Origin: Prunella strophiata | Taxonomy: Eukaryota > Chordata > Aves > Passeriformes > Prunellidae | Direction of reading: 5' to 3' | NCBI GenBank assembly: GCA_036583965.1 | Contig: JAZBQD010000015.1 | Location: forward strand, 23,279,310-23,343,309 | DNA: 64,000 nt | Shown here: piece after piece, positions 14,201-27,328 of the stretch | How positions within the stretch are numbered: position 1 is the stretch's first letter | Layout: every line of letters begins with the position of its first letter | Translations under genes and position numbers: made by a program | The notes under the pieces: model-generated | Told to the model about the DNA's origin: nothing | The model's input: only the letters and a program-made list of their open reading frames with translations | Databases searched by the model: none

Positions 14201-15300
14201 AGGACGTTGTGTTTATGTGAGTGCCTTTCATGTCTTTGTGCAGTCAGTGCCCTTCTTTGCTCAGCTGCTTGCCATTTTTTATGTGGCAATAGCATGTTGC
14301 CTTTAGTTGGTTTCTTCTGTTGTCATTTTCCACTTCTGTTTTCCCTTTCATTGCCTAATCAGCTCCTGTTCTCATTTTTTCCTCCCAAGTTGTCCTGTGA
14401 TTTCCCTCAGTGTATTCCAACTGTACATTTTCATAGTGAATCTTGCATTTTGAGGGTCAGAGATGAGAGGCAGTAAGTTTTTTTTGCACCACCTCCTACT
14501 CAGAAAATTCCAACTCTCTGTCTGGTCCTTGACTCTTATACTGGACCCCAATCCCAGTCTGCCTGAGTGGTTCTCCCTAACCATTTTCCTAACATATCCT
14601 CTTGTCTTCTTACTCTTTTACTCCCTGTCTGGTTTCTAGCCTTTCCCTAAATGCTCTGCTTCCAGCTCAGACTTTGAGTCTTTTACCCAGTTGCCAGTTT
14701 TCCACTGGTTCAACCTCAACCTTCCTTTCCAGCAATAGTCTTTCTTGTCAGGCTTCATCTCTGAAATTGCTTCTCTTTGTAGCTTTCTTTGTAGCTGCCA
14801 TCCTTACCTGTTTCGTGCCAGAAGAGAGGAACACAGTCTGAAGGAGAGGGCTGTGGAAAAATTCCCTGCTGGAATTGTGGAAGAAACTCAACTTTGGTCT
14901 GAGCAGTGAAAGCTGTGACTACAGAGAAACCTGTTCTCGCCTCAGTTAAAACATGTCCAGTGTGTAATCCTCAAGAAATTGAGCTGTAGATACTGTACAA
15001 ACTGCATATATTTCTAAGAGCTTTTAGCTTTCAGGAATGGAAAAAGTTTTAGCTTAGCAAAAAAAAAAAAAAAAAGAGTTATCTCCTTGCAGATTTTTAG
15101 ATTCTTTGCCAGAGTATTGAGTTAGTAGAGCTTCTACAAGAAATAAGAGTTCATTGTAGCTACGACTGGATTAATCTGTGATTTTTTTTCTTATAAAAAG
15201 TGATTTTTCTTTCACTGGCAGTTTTTATGAACATTGTGCATGTGTGTGAATATGTGTGCTTAAACTGAGACAACTAGCATAGAAAATGTGCTATGGACTC

Positions 15301-15352
15301 ATGAAGGCCTGGCAAAGTTATTAGCTATGAAGGCCTGGCAAAGTTATTAGCT
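15301..15352 (+). repeat. Perfect 26-bp tandem duplication
   Basis: A 26-base unit beginning ATGAAGGCCTGGC at 15301 is repeated exactly at 15327-15352. The identity of the copies suggests a recent replication-slippage or microhomology event. Confidence 0.95.
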
Positions 15353-18300
15353 TTGTAAAATAAAATCTACTAAAGGAAATTCCCATAGTATTGCATGGTC
15401 AGGAATCTAGAGGCTAGTTTGATTGACATTTCAGATTATTAAGAGACTTTGAAACAGAAGTTTAAAAATATTATATTCTTTTTTATCATTTGCATTTTTC
15501 TTTAAAAATAGTTTTGCATTTAGAACAATGATGTGTTTTCCAAAGAAAATATTCCTGCTTGAGATACCAGTCTTTAGGTGAGTTTGTTATCTATGCTCAT
15601 AAGTGCAAAATGAATTACAAATACATTTTGTCTTGGAAAGAGAGGTACAGAGCACTGGGTTGTAATCAAATGGCTCTGACATGTAATCCCAGCTGTCATT
15701 GATTCCTGTAGGTTTAGGGCAAACCAGCTTGACTCTTAATGTTTGCACTCCTCCTGAGGTCTCACAGAAGTGCCATGGGAAGAGTTATTACAATTTTTTT
15801 TCCATCTTGGAGGCACACTGATATACATTTACATGTTAGCATAGTATTAAGTTTATTATTAGACTGAAATAGCTTTGCAAGTGAAAGATAATGCTATCTG
15901 ACTCATATTTCTTTAAATATTCCTGGGATATCTTAGGAGTGTGTGACATATAGATCTTCCATAGGCAACTAGACATTTAACTGCTATGTAAACATCTGTT
16001 CTCAAAATGTTACAAATTAATTAAGGAACTTTTTGATTACTTCCTCTGCTCAGAAGAAAGAGATGGTGCAGGCTCCATGGAGCAGACTGATGGCACCTCA
16101 GCAGAGTCACTGCAGAGGCTACAGCAGAGCACTGGCATTGACTTTGGGCTGTGATTCATTCAAAGCATCAGTCTCCTTTTACTGCAGTTCAGATTTTTTG
16201 ATTTGCCTCCCTCCATTTCTTAATTGTTCCTTAGTGCTATAGAGTGCAACTTGAATCAAAGTTGTCTTCTCTAAGCTGTAATTTTTGCGTTGTGTCAGTA
16301 TTTCTTATTGAGAAGATTCAGAGCAGTTGAGGGAAAACTCAACTGTTTCATACATTTGATGAACTGTCATTTCATACATGCTTATGTAGTGGAAATTCAG
16401 GTGTGAAGGTGATGGGTAACACAGGACCCATGGTTCAAAAATCACAGTAGCTGCTAGAAAAAGATGGGCAGCCTCCCAGTCTCCTTGGTCCAAACTGCAC
16501 ACACCCCTTCCCTGTACCGGCTGTAGCTGGTGATGGGGTTCATTGAGCTGGCTCTCCTGCAGCTGGTGGATGAGCAGCAGAGTGGGAGAGGGAAGGAGAG
16601 GTGAGCTCATGGGCTTTGGCAGCAGCTGCAGGTGGATGGGGTGAAGCCATGCATTAAACCACACCCAGGCCAAGGTGCCAGTGCCCGGCTCACTGGAGCG
16701 TGCCCCTCGCTGCGGCCCACGGTGCCCTGACAGTGAATGCTGGAGTTCCCTTGGGCAGTCCTTCATAATGCAGCTGCATTGGGAGTAACCTAAGGCACTT
16801 AATCGATGCATTTTCTCTCAGTCCTGCTCATCAGAAACTGGTTAAACTGGTTTGCCGTTGGAATGCTCCCGTCCCCTCTCCTGGATCCCGTCCCGATTTC
16901 TGTAAATCATCACCTTCCTGAGGCTGCTGAAACTTTTCCTCATATCAGCGAGGCTATGGTTTATATCTTGAAACCTAAGCCCTTGTTTTCTCAGCCACAG
17001 AGAGAAAGCTTTATTTGTGGAAGCTTTTCAAAGCCTTGTTGGCCATGTCTTGAAAGTTCCCAAGCCCTTCCTCTGGGAGGAGAGCCATGCCTCTTGCTAC
17101 TGTTTCTTCATGGCTAAGCAAACCTCACTGCCAGGCTGGGCTTTTGGCTGCTGGGGGAGAGAAATGAGTGGGCATGATCTCCTGATGTTTCTCATACCAC
17201 AGGGTATGCAGGGTTGCTGTTACTTATTATTTTCACTCCAAACTGATTAACAGCAGAGCTCAGAAGGTACAATTGCAGTTTGTCTTCCAGGGTCTCAGCA
17301 AATCCAGCTTTATTTCAGATACTGCCTATGGTCTCTGTGCAGCAAGGGGTTTCTGTTAAATCCACTGCTCACTGTAGCCCTATATCAAACACTGAATTTA
17401 GTTCCTGTGCATAGCATACCATTCGCATTTCAATTCCTGAAAAGCTCATGACACTGTATTTATTGAATTTGAATATTCTGCTATTGCACTGGAATAATCT
17501 TTAAAGTTAAATAGGTGTGAAGCTGAATACAAACAAAACTGATAAGATAAAAAGGAGGTTGAATGCAAGTACCTAATCAGCATTGTTGGTGAACAGGTTT
17601 AGGTTTTCTATGCAAGGAAATTATGTGAAAGATAATTTTGAGAGGATGTAATTATTTTTACATAAAAACTTTTAATTAAAAAACAACACCTTACACTTTT
17701 ATCTGAAAATATACTGTAGTTATTGGTAAAAGGAAGATAATTTATGTAGCGTAAAAACAAATTGTTATTTAATATTTCTGTAAGCAGAAGTTATGGTAAT
17801 TCAGATGACAAATTGAGGGAAGAAATCTGAACATTGCAGAGGCTATAATTTTTAATTTTCCCCGTAGGAATGTGACAGTGTTGCATGGAATATTGGTGCC
17901 CAGTTTGCTTCTTACTGGAGACAGGTTGCTTTGGAAATCTTTTTCAGCAAAAGTCACTATAACAAAAGGCTAGCCATTTCCAGCTTTGTTTCTAATTTTT
18001 TTGATTTTCTAATTATTTAGATGAAGCAGGGATAAGAAAAGTTTGAACACTTGTTATTGACGTGAAAGTTAAGCTACTGGTGATTCAGATAATACCATCC
18101 AGGATGCCCTGAGTAAAAGAGCAATGACCATAACACAGATCTCAGGGGTCACCAAACTCATGTGGGAGGTCAGTGAAAGAGACAAAGAGGTGGTCATTTG
18201 TTTATGGATGGCCATCCTTCAAGAGAGAAGAAGAAAATCCTGCAGTGAAATCTCCAGTTCTTGTAGTAATAGTTTAAAATCTTCATATAAGGAAAGTAGT

Positions 18301-20091
18301 TGTTGATTAAACTAAGAGAATCTGTTTGAAAAACAAAAAGAAAACCATCTTGTATTTATCTGTTGAATCAATTTACAATTAGAAGCTCAATACAGAATAA
18401 AATTATTATTTTGAAAGGTACAGGTTTCCTCTCTTCCCCCCTCTCTCTTTCACTTGTCTAAATCTTATCACTTGTGATTACTGAAGATCCAATAGAGCCT
18501 TTATACTCTTCTACAGAGCTGCAAGGATTATTTTTTTGTTACTGTCTGGTTCCTTTACCAAGTTCCATCTACAAAGGATTCCCTACATTTCAAAAAGGGT
18601 TACTCTGTTCCATATTCTTATCCATCTGTGAAATGTCAGTGTTCAGTAGCTGCTCTGTTATTGTTTGGAGATGGGGACTCATCTGTTGCATGAAAATACA
18701 GATGTTGGCTAATGCACTGAAGAAACATCTATGGATGGAAAATCCTGTCTGCTTTAGGCACTGTGTCAGCATAGAGTTCTATACAGACAATACAACTTTT
18801 GGAGTGTTTTGGAAAGAAAATTCAACTAGATAAATACAGCATTTTTCATTTAGATAATACCTTTTAGTAAACACTGGTCTGAAAAATTGCACTCATTTTA
18901 GACGTGTAATTTAGGAGTATTTTGCAGTTTTAGGAATATGTAGACTTGATGTAGAAGTGGTAAAGCTGCTTCTTTGTTGGACTGTTACTGTGAGCAAGAA
19001 TTTCCTCTTGCTGCTTCTCCTTTAAATACCAGCACACTTGCAAATTTTGGAAAAGTTAGTGGCATAAGTGCTTTTCTGTAACAGATTTGTATAGTGTTGA
19101 ATCCCAGATGGAATCAAAGGAGCAAACCTATTTAAGCTTTTAACCAGCATGCAAGGGTATTTTAATGAAAATTAGTCTGATTCTCCTTTTGAAGCTGTGC
19201 ATGTGCTGAAAAGGAATGCTATAGATATTCCTTTAGGTAATGCTGGCAACTTCTATACCATTACTTGTCTCAGATTGCTAACTCTTGAAGGCATGTGTTT
19301 ATTCTTAATTGATGTTATAATCAACTGCTGTCTGTTCTGTTATCATTTCTTAACCTTATTAATCTAAATATTGCAGATTAATATTTGCATCCATGACACT
19401 TATAACTGGGTAACTGCTGACAAATCTAAATCAATCTAAGCCTAGTGACAGTGTTTGAGTTGGTGTGTACTCAAGAGATGGTCTATTTCAAGATATGCAC
19501 AATTAGTTATTTTTGAAGGGTGTAAGGAAAGAAGTTGAAATTATATTTTGTATTATTACAGTTATGGTTATTCTGCTGCTTAGTACAGATGACTTCAGCT
19601 CCAGATGTGGTTCCTGGACTCCTTTGTTTCCTTTTCTGAGTTCTGTGTTCCTGTCCTTGCTTTCAGAACATTGCCCGGCACCATCTCATGAGGGCCATGT
19701 TTTCATTTTCTCCTGTGGTCATTTCCCTTTTGCTTTTTTTTCAGCCTTTCCTTTTATTCTTTTCCCATTCTTATCATCTTGTATATATGTCAAATTAGGT
19801 CACTTACTAATGCAACAAGTAATCTGATTTCCCTGAAAGTACATACTTTCTGAAACAATGTAATGTTGTTTTGTTTTTGTTTTTTTGGTTTTTTTTGGTT
19901 TTTTTTTTTCAGGATTAGTCCTTATGTGGTGTTCTGTCTCAATCCAAATTTACCATAAGGACAGGAAATATACCACTTTGTTTATATAAGACAAAATTTA
20001 TAGATTGTCCTTGATTTTTTTGAAATGCAAAAGACTGTACACTTTATCAGGAGAAGCTGAGATATTCTTTGTTATTTTATTTCCCTTTTAG

Positions 20092-20292
20092 ATGCACTGT
20101 ATTTACCAACATCAGGGACTGCAAAGGAAGAAGCAGCTCAGGAAGCACCTGACTGCCTTGTGAAATATTTCAGTGTCGTGTGGTGTAAGGCATCAAAGAA
20201 AAAGCACAAGAAGTGGGAAGGCGATGCTATTCTTATTACAAAAGGAAAGTCAGTAATATTGAAAGATATGGAAGGCAAAGACATTGGCAGAG
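20092..20292 (+). CDS. RAD54B: RAD54B exon A (pre-core conserved segment)
   Basis: Acceptor TTCCCTTTTAG precedes 20092 and donor AG|GTACTG follows 20292. The exon is entered with one base carried over and leaves with one base (split glycine codon). It encodes [20 protein letters not shown], then [20 protein letters not shown] and GKDIGR. The open frame running past 20292 to 20357 is intron read-through. The N-terminal third of the exon ([19 protein letters not shown]) is the less conserved part. Confidence 0.95.
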
Positions 20293-23200
20293 GTACTGTA
20301 GAATTGCATACTTGCTCAAAGGAACACCTGGCAGAAAATCACTGTGCTTTGAATTAACAGACCCAGCTCTTTAGATATTTTAGTTCTTCATACCGGTGTT
20401 GACCACAGGATGAAAAAACCAGTAGAGATTTTGGGTTTGCTTTTGGTTTGTCTTTTTTCTTGGGGTGGGGGGAAGACTGCAAGACAGCTTTATATTAATT
20501 ACATATAAGGCAGATGCACGGGGGAGGCTGGAGCAGGCTGAATAACATAATTCACAGAAACACCAAATGCTAGTGCAGAGAGAGAATCTGGAAATCAATG
20601 GCTGTACTAAATTCAGCAGAAATGCTAAATGAGACATGAGTAGTTGATTTTGGTGGCTCACATAATGCAGAAGTGAAGGAGTTAAAATTTGGGGAAAAGA
20701 TACAGGTAAGTTTCTTGTAGATATTCCAGTCAGCAGTAGGGCAATCAGGAATTTCAGAGGTTGGATCTTTATTTTTCAGACAGTCAAACAGCTAAAAATA
20801 TTATCTTTGTTGGAAAGACAGGCAAACAGCAACATTTTCCAGCCCAGCCAAAGTCAACTGTGTAGCAATTTTTAGTCTTGTAGTTTTAGCAGCAGCTGCT
20901 GCTGTAAGACATAGTTTGGGTTGATATCAGAGTTAAAAATAAGACTTGCAAACCATAGGCTGCCATCAACTTGAAGCAGTAATTTTTTACTGAAAGCAAA
21001 GCAAGAATTAACTTTGCTAATGGAGCCAAAGATATTCTGTAAGAGAGTAGGATTGGACAGTGTTTTTGCAAAGCATAATTTGATTTATTTTAGGTCAGAG
21101 ATGGCTTCTCTGCTCTTTTGTTACTATCATGACATTGTGATCTCATGACATTGTGAGCCTTGTTAGGACCAGGCAGTTTTGATTTGCAAATCAGTCTGTG
21201 ACTTAGAAGTTAATTTGAATTTATTTATAGCAAAGCAATATATGTACAGACTTGCTTGTTTTTGAAAAAGGCAGGGTGAAAGAGAGTAATGCCTGGAATG
21301 CATCAGCCACCACCCTGTTGTTCTTGTGTTTTTTCAAGTCCTGTCTTCTTGAATTAGCAGCAAACACAATAGAAAAATGAACATTGTGATTTTCTCTTAA
21401 AACTTAGCTTAAAAAAAACTTAAAAGTTTTTTTACTGTGTTTGATGGTGTCAGAGAGCACAATACCAATGTCATTAGTGCTAACTTGCCCATTCAGAGTT
21501 GCTTTCAATTCTTATTGATTCTAAGAAAATAAAAAATTGGCCAATTTAAGCAGTGTGAGTCTTAAATTTCTGCAATTATTTAGCTCACTGAGTGAGAAGG
21601 AAAGGTCCAGTAGTGGTGCTTGCCTCCAAAATTGTATATAATACTGGGAAGTTTATAGTGAATGTGTGTGAGCCCTTGGGATTATTATTTTTAAATGGGA
21701 AGAAAAAGGGAAAGGAAGAATTTTTCTTTTTTTCCTTAGGCTTACCAGGGCAGGATCAAGGATGGCACAAGGGAACCTAAAATCAGCACAGCTTATAGCT
21801 CATTTTTCAGGCAGCAGACCATCTTACTGTTCTCCTCTGCAATGTCCTAATTCCTTAATAATGCATTGCAAAGAATTTAGGACGTGCTCTCTTGTAAATT
21901 GCTGTATGTTACAGAAATGGTTATTTCTGGCAGCTGCATAAACAGTTGAGCTTTGTAGTTTTGCTTTTTGCCTCCTCAGTTTCCATCTACCCTTAAAACC
22001 ATCCAGTCTTAGAATTAGACTCTCCTGACCAGAACCTGCACAGGGATACACCTGTATTCAGTATGTTCAGCCTGAAGCTGTGTAGAGGTAATAACAGAAA
22101 ACAAAAATGCAGAGCAAAGGAGATCATAAATGCACTCCCTAAGCATCTTATTTAGGAAGACACATGAATTCTTTTGTGTTCAGGCATCTTCAGCTCTTTC
22201 CTGAAACAAGTGTTCGTTCAAGAGCCAGACAAGGTTCACTGTGTGCTTTCTGAATACTTTCAGAAGAGAGGAAGAAAAGTTATCTCCCTTCCCTTTTAGC
22301 CAGACTGTTTCTCAGCACTTGCTTAGACTGTGAAACACCTCAGTAATTTTTTCCCTCTTAAAGGAATTCAAATGCAGACCTTCACCTTCCAATCTTTCAC
22401 ATTCCTAGAAGTGGCAGACCTGAGCTTTGCAAACAGTTTCCAGGAGCCCTTATACTTTATATATGTTGTTTGTTGGATAAAATGTGCCTTGGGAGGCCTT
22501 GCTTCTTTCTTCACAGATGAGTGATTTAACTGTTGGTCTACACAGTCATGCCTTTTTTTTTTTTTTTTTCTTTTTTTTTTTTCATTTGGCCTCATTAAGG
22601 ATCCAAAGCTGTTTATCCAAATTTACACAAATTCAACAATTGAGGTAAAGAATTCTGAAACAGAGATGTGACTTTGACCTCTCTGAGTTAAGAAAATAAA
22701 TTATATGTCCTCTGTTTCATATGTGAGAGCTTCAACTAGTAGAATGCTATTTAAAAGAAGGAGGCCCCACTCTTTCCTACACTTTTGTCTTAAAAGGAAG
22801 TGGCAGCTGTAGCTGTATTTTGTAATGAGACCAGCTGTAGCTGTATTTTGTAATTGTGAGGATGCCCACTTGACCAAGCCCAACAACTCTTGAACTTACT
22901 CATAAATCTTGGCAATAATCAGAGTGTGTTCCAGAGCATATGTAGAAGTGAAGATTTCAGAGGCATCTGAATCTTTAAGTGTTAAAAAACTAATTAAGAA
23001 TTATTTTAGAAGTAGAATACGCTGTTTAGATCAATAGCAAGAGGGGTTTGGAGACTTCTTTTGGGGCATGAAAGAAAGGGAAAAGGACTTAGGGATGGTT
23101 ATTAAGGCAAACTTCTGGCTTTTACCATATGGAGCTACTCTTTAAAAGCTGTCTTGAACAGTTGTTTGACATTCAGTAGACTTGGTTGATGATGAGGTTG

Positions 23201-26200
23201 ACTGAGTCTTTGCTTATATACTCTGCCTATCTAATTCTGATTATTAGCACTCACATGTCACTCTGTTAAGGAGGGAAAGGCTTTATGTGTAACAATTAAA
23301 TGTTTCAGAATGAGTTACTGTTTCACAGTTTTTCCTTCCTGCAGATGGAAAGGTGTAAAGGAAGAGTACTGGTGTAAAGGAAGTAGTACTTCCTGTGTTG
23401 TCCTAATTATTTCATTTTTATGTTCTTTTAGGTACTGGATATAAAGCTAAAGAGCTGGATAGCCTTGATGAAGGTCAAACACTGATGGTTGGTGGAAAAG
23501 AAATTGAAGTGATGGGTGTAATTTCAGCAGATGATTTCAGCAGTGGCAGGTGTTTTCAGGCTGGAATAGGGACTCATGACACAGATGCAACTGCATTATC
23601 TCAAACTAATACAAAACCGTTCTGTAAACCATTCAAAAATGTCTGTCAACCCAGTACTAAAGAGAATATGCTCAGGGATTCTCAGAGCTGCAAACCTCGC
23701 CATGATCCAAATGCTACAAGTAAGATTGAAATTTTTAAGTCTCTTTAAACATCCTCTGACTCTCATAAAATATTGAATGTGTAATCAAAATTTTCATGTT
23801 CCTCAATGTATTAGTGAAGTATTTCTGACATACAGTACTGGTATCTAACCATGCTAGGATTTTGTCATGTGTGTTTCTAACAAGTAAAATACTCTGCACT
23901 GAATAAAGTATTTCATAGTTACAGATGGCTATGGGAACACATTAGAGTAGTTTCTGAGAGTTTTGCCAAGGAAAATGAATTTATTGATCATTGAAACAAC
24001 CTGACACATACTAGAAGTTCTAGATAAGTTCCAGCTTCCCACTGGGGTCAGTGAAATACAGCCATAACGTGGCATCACAGTAATTGCAGTGGAGGATCAG
24101 TAATAGAAAAGTTGTGCCACTTGGAGAGAATTGCTTCTGTCAATGCCTGATCCTTCAGAGGTAGTGAGTGTAACTAAAACTCAACCAGATATGTTTCAGA
24201 ATAAATGTTTCATTTTATAATGCTAGAAGTACTGTGTACTGAAGAGCCATGAGAGTTCACATACTTGTATAGGAACAGGCTGGTTAAGCAGTTGTGTAAG
24301 AGTGGTGTTGATTATCTAAGCAGAACTATTCTTTTGTTTACACACTGCATAGGAGCTATATTTTGCTGGTAGCTCTATGTTTCAGATGGAAGATAAAAAG
24401 GAGCATTAAAAAATGTTGCTAAGCAGAGCAATGCTAATTTAGAAAAATACAACTTTTTTTTCTGCATTCTTTCTATAATACTTCCGAGTTCTTACATCAT
24501 ATACTGATACTATGGGACTCTTTGAAGCTGTTACCTGGCTGCTATGTAAATAAACAATGAAATCTTAATCAAGCTATAATTATAAAGGAGCATCCTTATC
24601 AACACTAACTTCTGGTCTTAATTTAGCCTCATTACATTTTATCTAAGAATGTTCCTTCCTGAGATTGCAAGATGATGCTGCATTAGCCTTCTAACTGAAA
24701 ATCTGACAAAAAAAGCCAATGTATTCAGCACGTATTAACAAATATACAAAAATAAACAAATTAACAACTTTGCTGTTTCTGCACTAGTTTGTTAAAAAGT
24801 TACTTTTTACTTTAGTTGTCTTCTGTGGCTTCTGGTGAATTTGAATACCTTGTATCATATTTTGGGAGCTCTAAACATATCAATAGGTTAGACTCTCTCA
24901 GTCTTTAGGTTTGCTTACACAGGAGAATCACATTATTTAATGCCTGATTGCATAACCTCTTGCAGAAGTTACTGAGATACTTTACAAGACCAGGACCTTG
25001 ATATTGGAACAGTCAGAGGTTTTCACTTCATCATGAAATCTATGATTATAGTTGATTAAAATGCAGCTTCTACAGAATGGAAAGCCAGCAGGGCAGAGCA
25101 CAGTGACAAAAAACGTAAAGCTACGTCTTCCACATACAATTTCTAAGCTTTTAGTCCAGTGTTTATCCAAGCCTTGTTTCTTCCTCATTTTTCATCCAAA
25201 TTTTTGTCAGAAAAGTTATCTTTTTGTCACCACTGGATTTTAAATATATACACATTTAAATATATACAATTTGATTTAATCCATCAGAACTCAACCCTTT
25301 GTCAGTAGGAAACAAAATCTCCTTGACTGATATACACCTTAAACCAACCTATTTCCATGAATAAATTACCAGTATAGTTCTACTCTAGTGACATAAAAAT
25401 ACCAGAAGCATAAATTGCTTTCTCATTCTGTCCTCTGACAATACAGTTTTTCAGTGAATGTGTAGTAGCAGCAGCAGAAGCAACCCAAGTATGGACATTG
25501 TCTTGCAAAATCATAATGTTTGTAAACAGATTATGGCAAGCAAAACTGTTATTCAGATGTTGCTCAATACTTCATTCTCTCTTTGCCTCTGTATGTCTTC
25601 AGACCCATCAACTTCTTTTATTTGTGCACTGTGGCATCTTTGTCAGCTCACACTCAATCCTTCCTTATTTTTCTTTAGGAAATCAGTGGCTTTTATCTCT
25701 GTTTCTTGGGCAGAGAAGTCTTTCTGGGCTACTGCAAGAATATCCCCTTGAAGTGTAGTATTTAGATTTTATGTAGGTCATTGTTTATGGTTTTTTTCTT
25801 AGACTTTCAATTCAGAAGTATTTTGGAACTTCTTCTAATTTAACTCTATGAATTCAAAGTCATCAAGCAACTTTTATTAGGTAGGCAGTTTCACCTCATC
25901 AGAAAAAACCCCACATATTTCTCAGTTTATCACCTTTGAGAAAAATACAAGCTATTTGGAAAACCTCTTTAAAAGAATGTTTTTTATGTAGAAGGCAATC
26001 TGGGTACTTATAAATGCATTTTCAGACTGAGAATTTTTCAGTATTTTTAACAGTAATTAGATCATTGACTTTAATAGGTTTTGCTAACAGACTAAAAGTA
26101 ATGCTTGATTATGCTTTGAACTTGAAGATTCTCTGGTTATGCCACGACCCAATGCAAGTCATCAGTGGATGTTCAATAAGGCTGGTTTACCCGTGGTGGA

Positions 26201-27284
26201 TGTAGTTGTAGATCCTTACATTGCAAGTAATCTCCGCCCACATCAGAAAGAAGGAATTCTATTTCTATATGAATGTGTAATGGGAATGAGGTAAGGTAAT
26301 AATTATCCTTTTGGCTTTTAATACCCATAATATTTTCCTGCCCATGTTTGAAATGTGACATCTTGGGAAGTGTTGAGCAATTGTTCAGTTAATTAATATT
26401 AGTAATTTTCTCCCTAAAGCAGGCTGCACAAGTTTTTTCTGACCTAAATGTAGCATCACACTTGCCATGATTTTGCCACATGTCATGAGAAGCTAGTGCA
26501 CCAAAAGGCCTGTCATTTCTACATACCAAATTTTGTAAACACAGATCTAATCAAAGCCATGGCTGGAAAACACTGCTTTCTGAGGTTTATATTTCATATA
26601 ATTCAAAATTATTCATGTAATTTATAATTCTGGCATTTAGAATAAAAAAGATGTTATTTCAACCTGTTAAAAAAAATACAAGCATTGTTCTCAAAAGTGT
26701 TTTCTCAAGTCACAGATTCCTTAAGGTATTGGATAATTCTAGTTCCTAAAGGCAGATTTAATTAAACTTTAGTTTTAGAGGACTAATGAGTTACTGTAGA
26801 AAGTGAGAATTTTCATTCTAAGATCTTCTAGTACAACTGAATAAAAACGTACAGGAGACATAATAAGTATAAATAGATTATTTATCCTCAGAAAGCAAGC
26901 ACAGAAGCAGACCCCTAAAGCAGCTGTGGATAGTTATAGATATGTCTTTTAAAATGTTACCAGTGCCTTATTGCCTCTTGCAGAGTTACTGGCAGATTTG
27001 GAGCTATTCTGGCTGATGAGATGGGCTTGGGAAAAACCCTGCAGTGCATTGCCCTTGTCTGGACTCTCCTGAGACAAGGGCCCTATGGATGCAGACCTGC
27101 ACTAAAGCGAGTGCTGGTGGTCACTCCTGGGAGTCTGGTGAAAAACTGGAAAAAAGAATTTCAGAAATGGTTAGGGAAGTGAAAGAATCAAAGTCTTTAC
27201 AGTTGATCAGGTAAGATTTATTTCAAAAAGGGGATTAGGTCATTATTGGCTCAGAATATAGGAATTATGGTCTTTTTTTCTCTT

Positions 27285-27328
<44 letters not shown>

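Larger units (their letters stand above)
5061..20091. other. Long RAD54B intron (or FSBP/RAD54B inter-exon region), no exon recognised
   Basis: About 15 kb of mostly AT-rich, CpG-poor DNA ending at the acceptor TTCCCTTTTAG before 20092. I saw no recognisable coding exon, RNA gene or complete mobile element. It contains an A-run at 8195-8218, a perfect tandem duplication at 15301-15352, a G+C-richer CpG-bearing patch at about 16490-16760, and a T/G-rich run at about 19870-19909. A short, poorly conserved N-terminal RAD54B exon could be missed here. Confidence 0.6.

Noticed and set aside
16305..16811. 168-codon open frame on the minus strand
   Set aside because: It overlaps a G+C-richer patch, has no recognisable domain, and its N- and C-terminal parts have different composition. 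It looks like a chance frame in an intron, though the patch at 16490-16760 may be an unclassified insertion.
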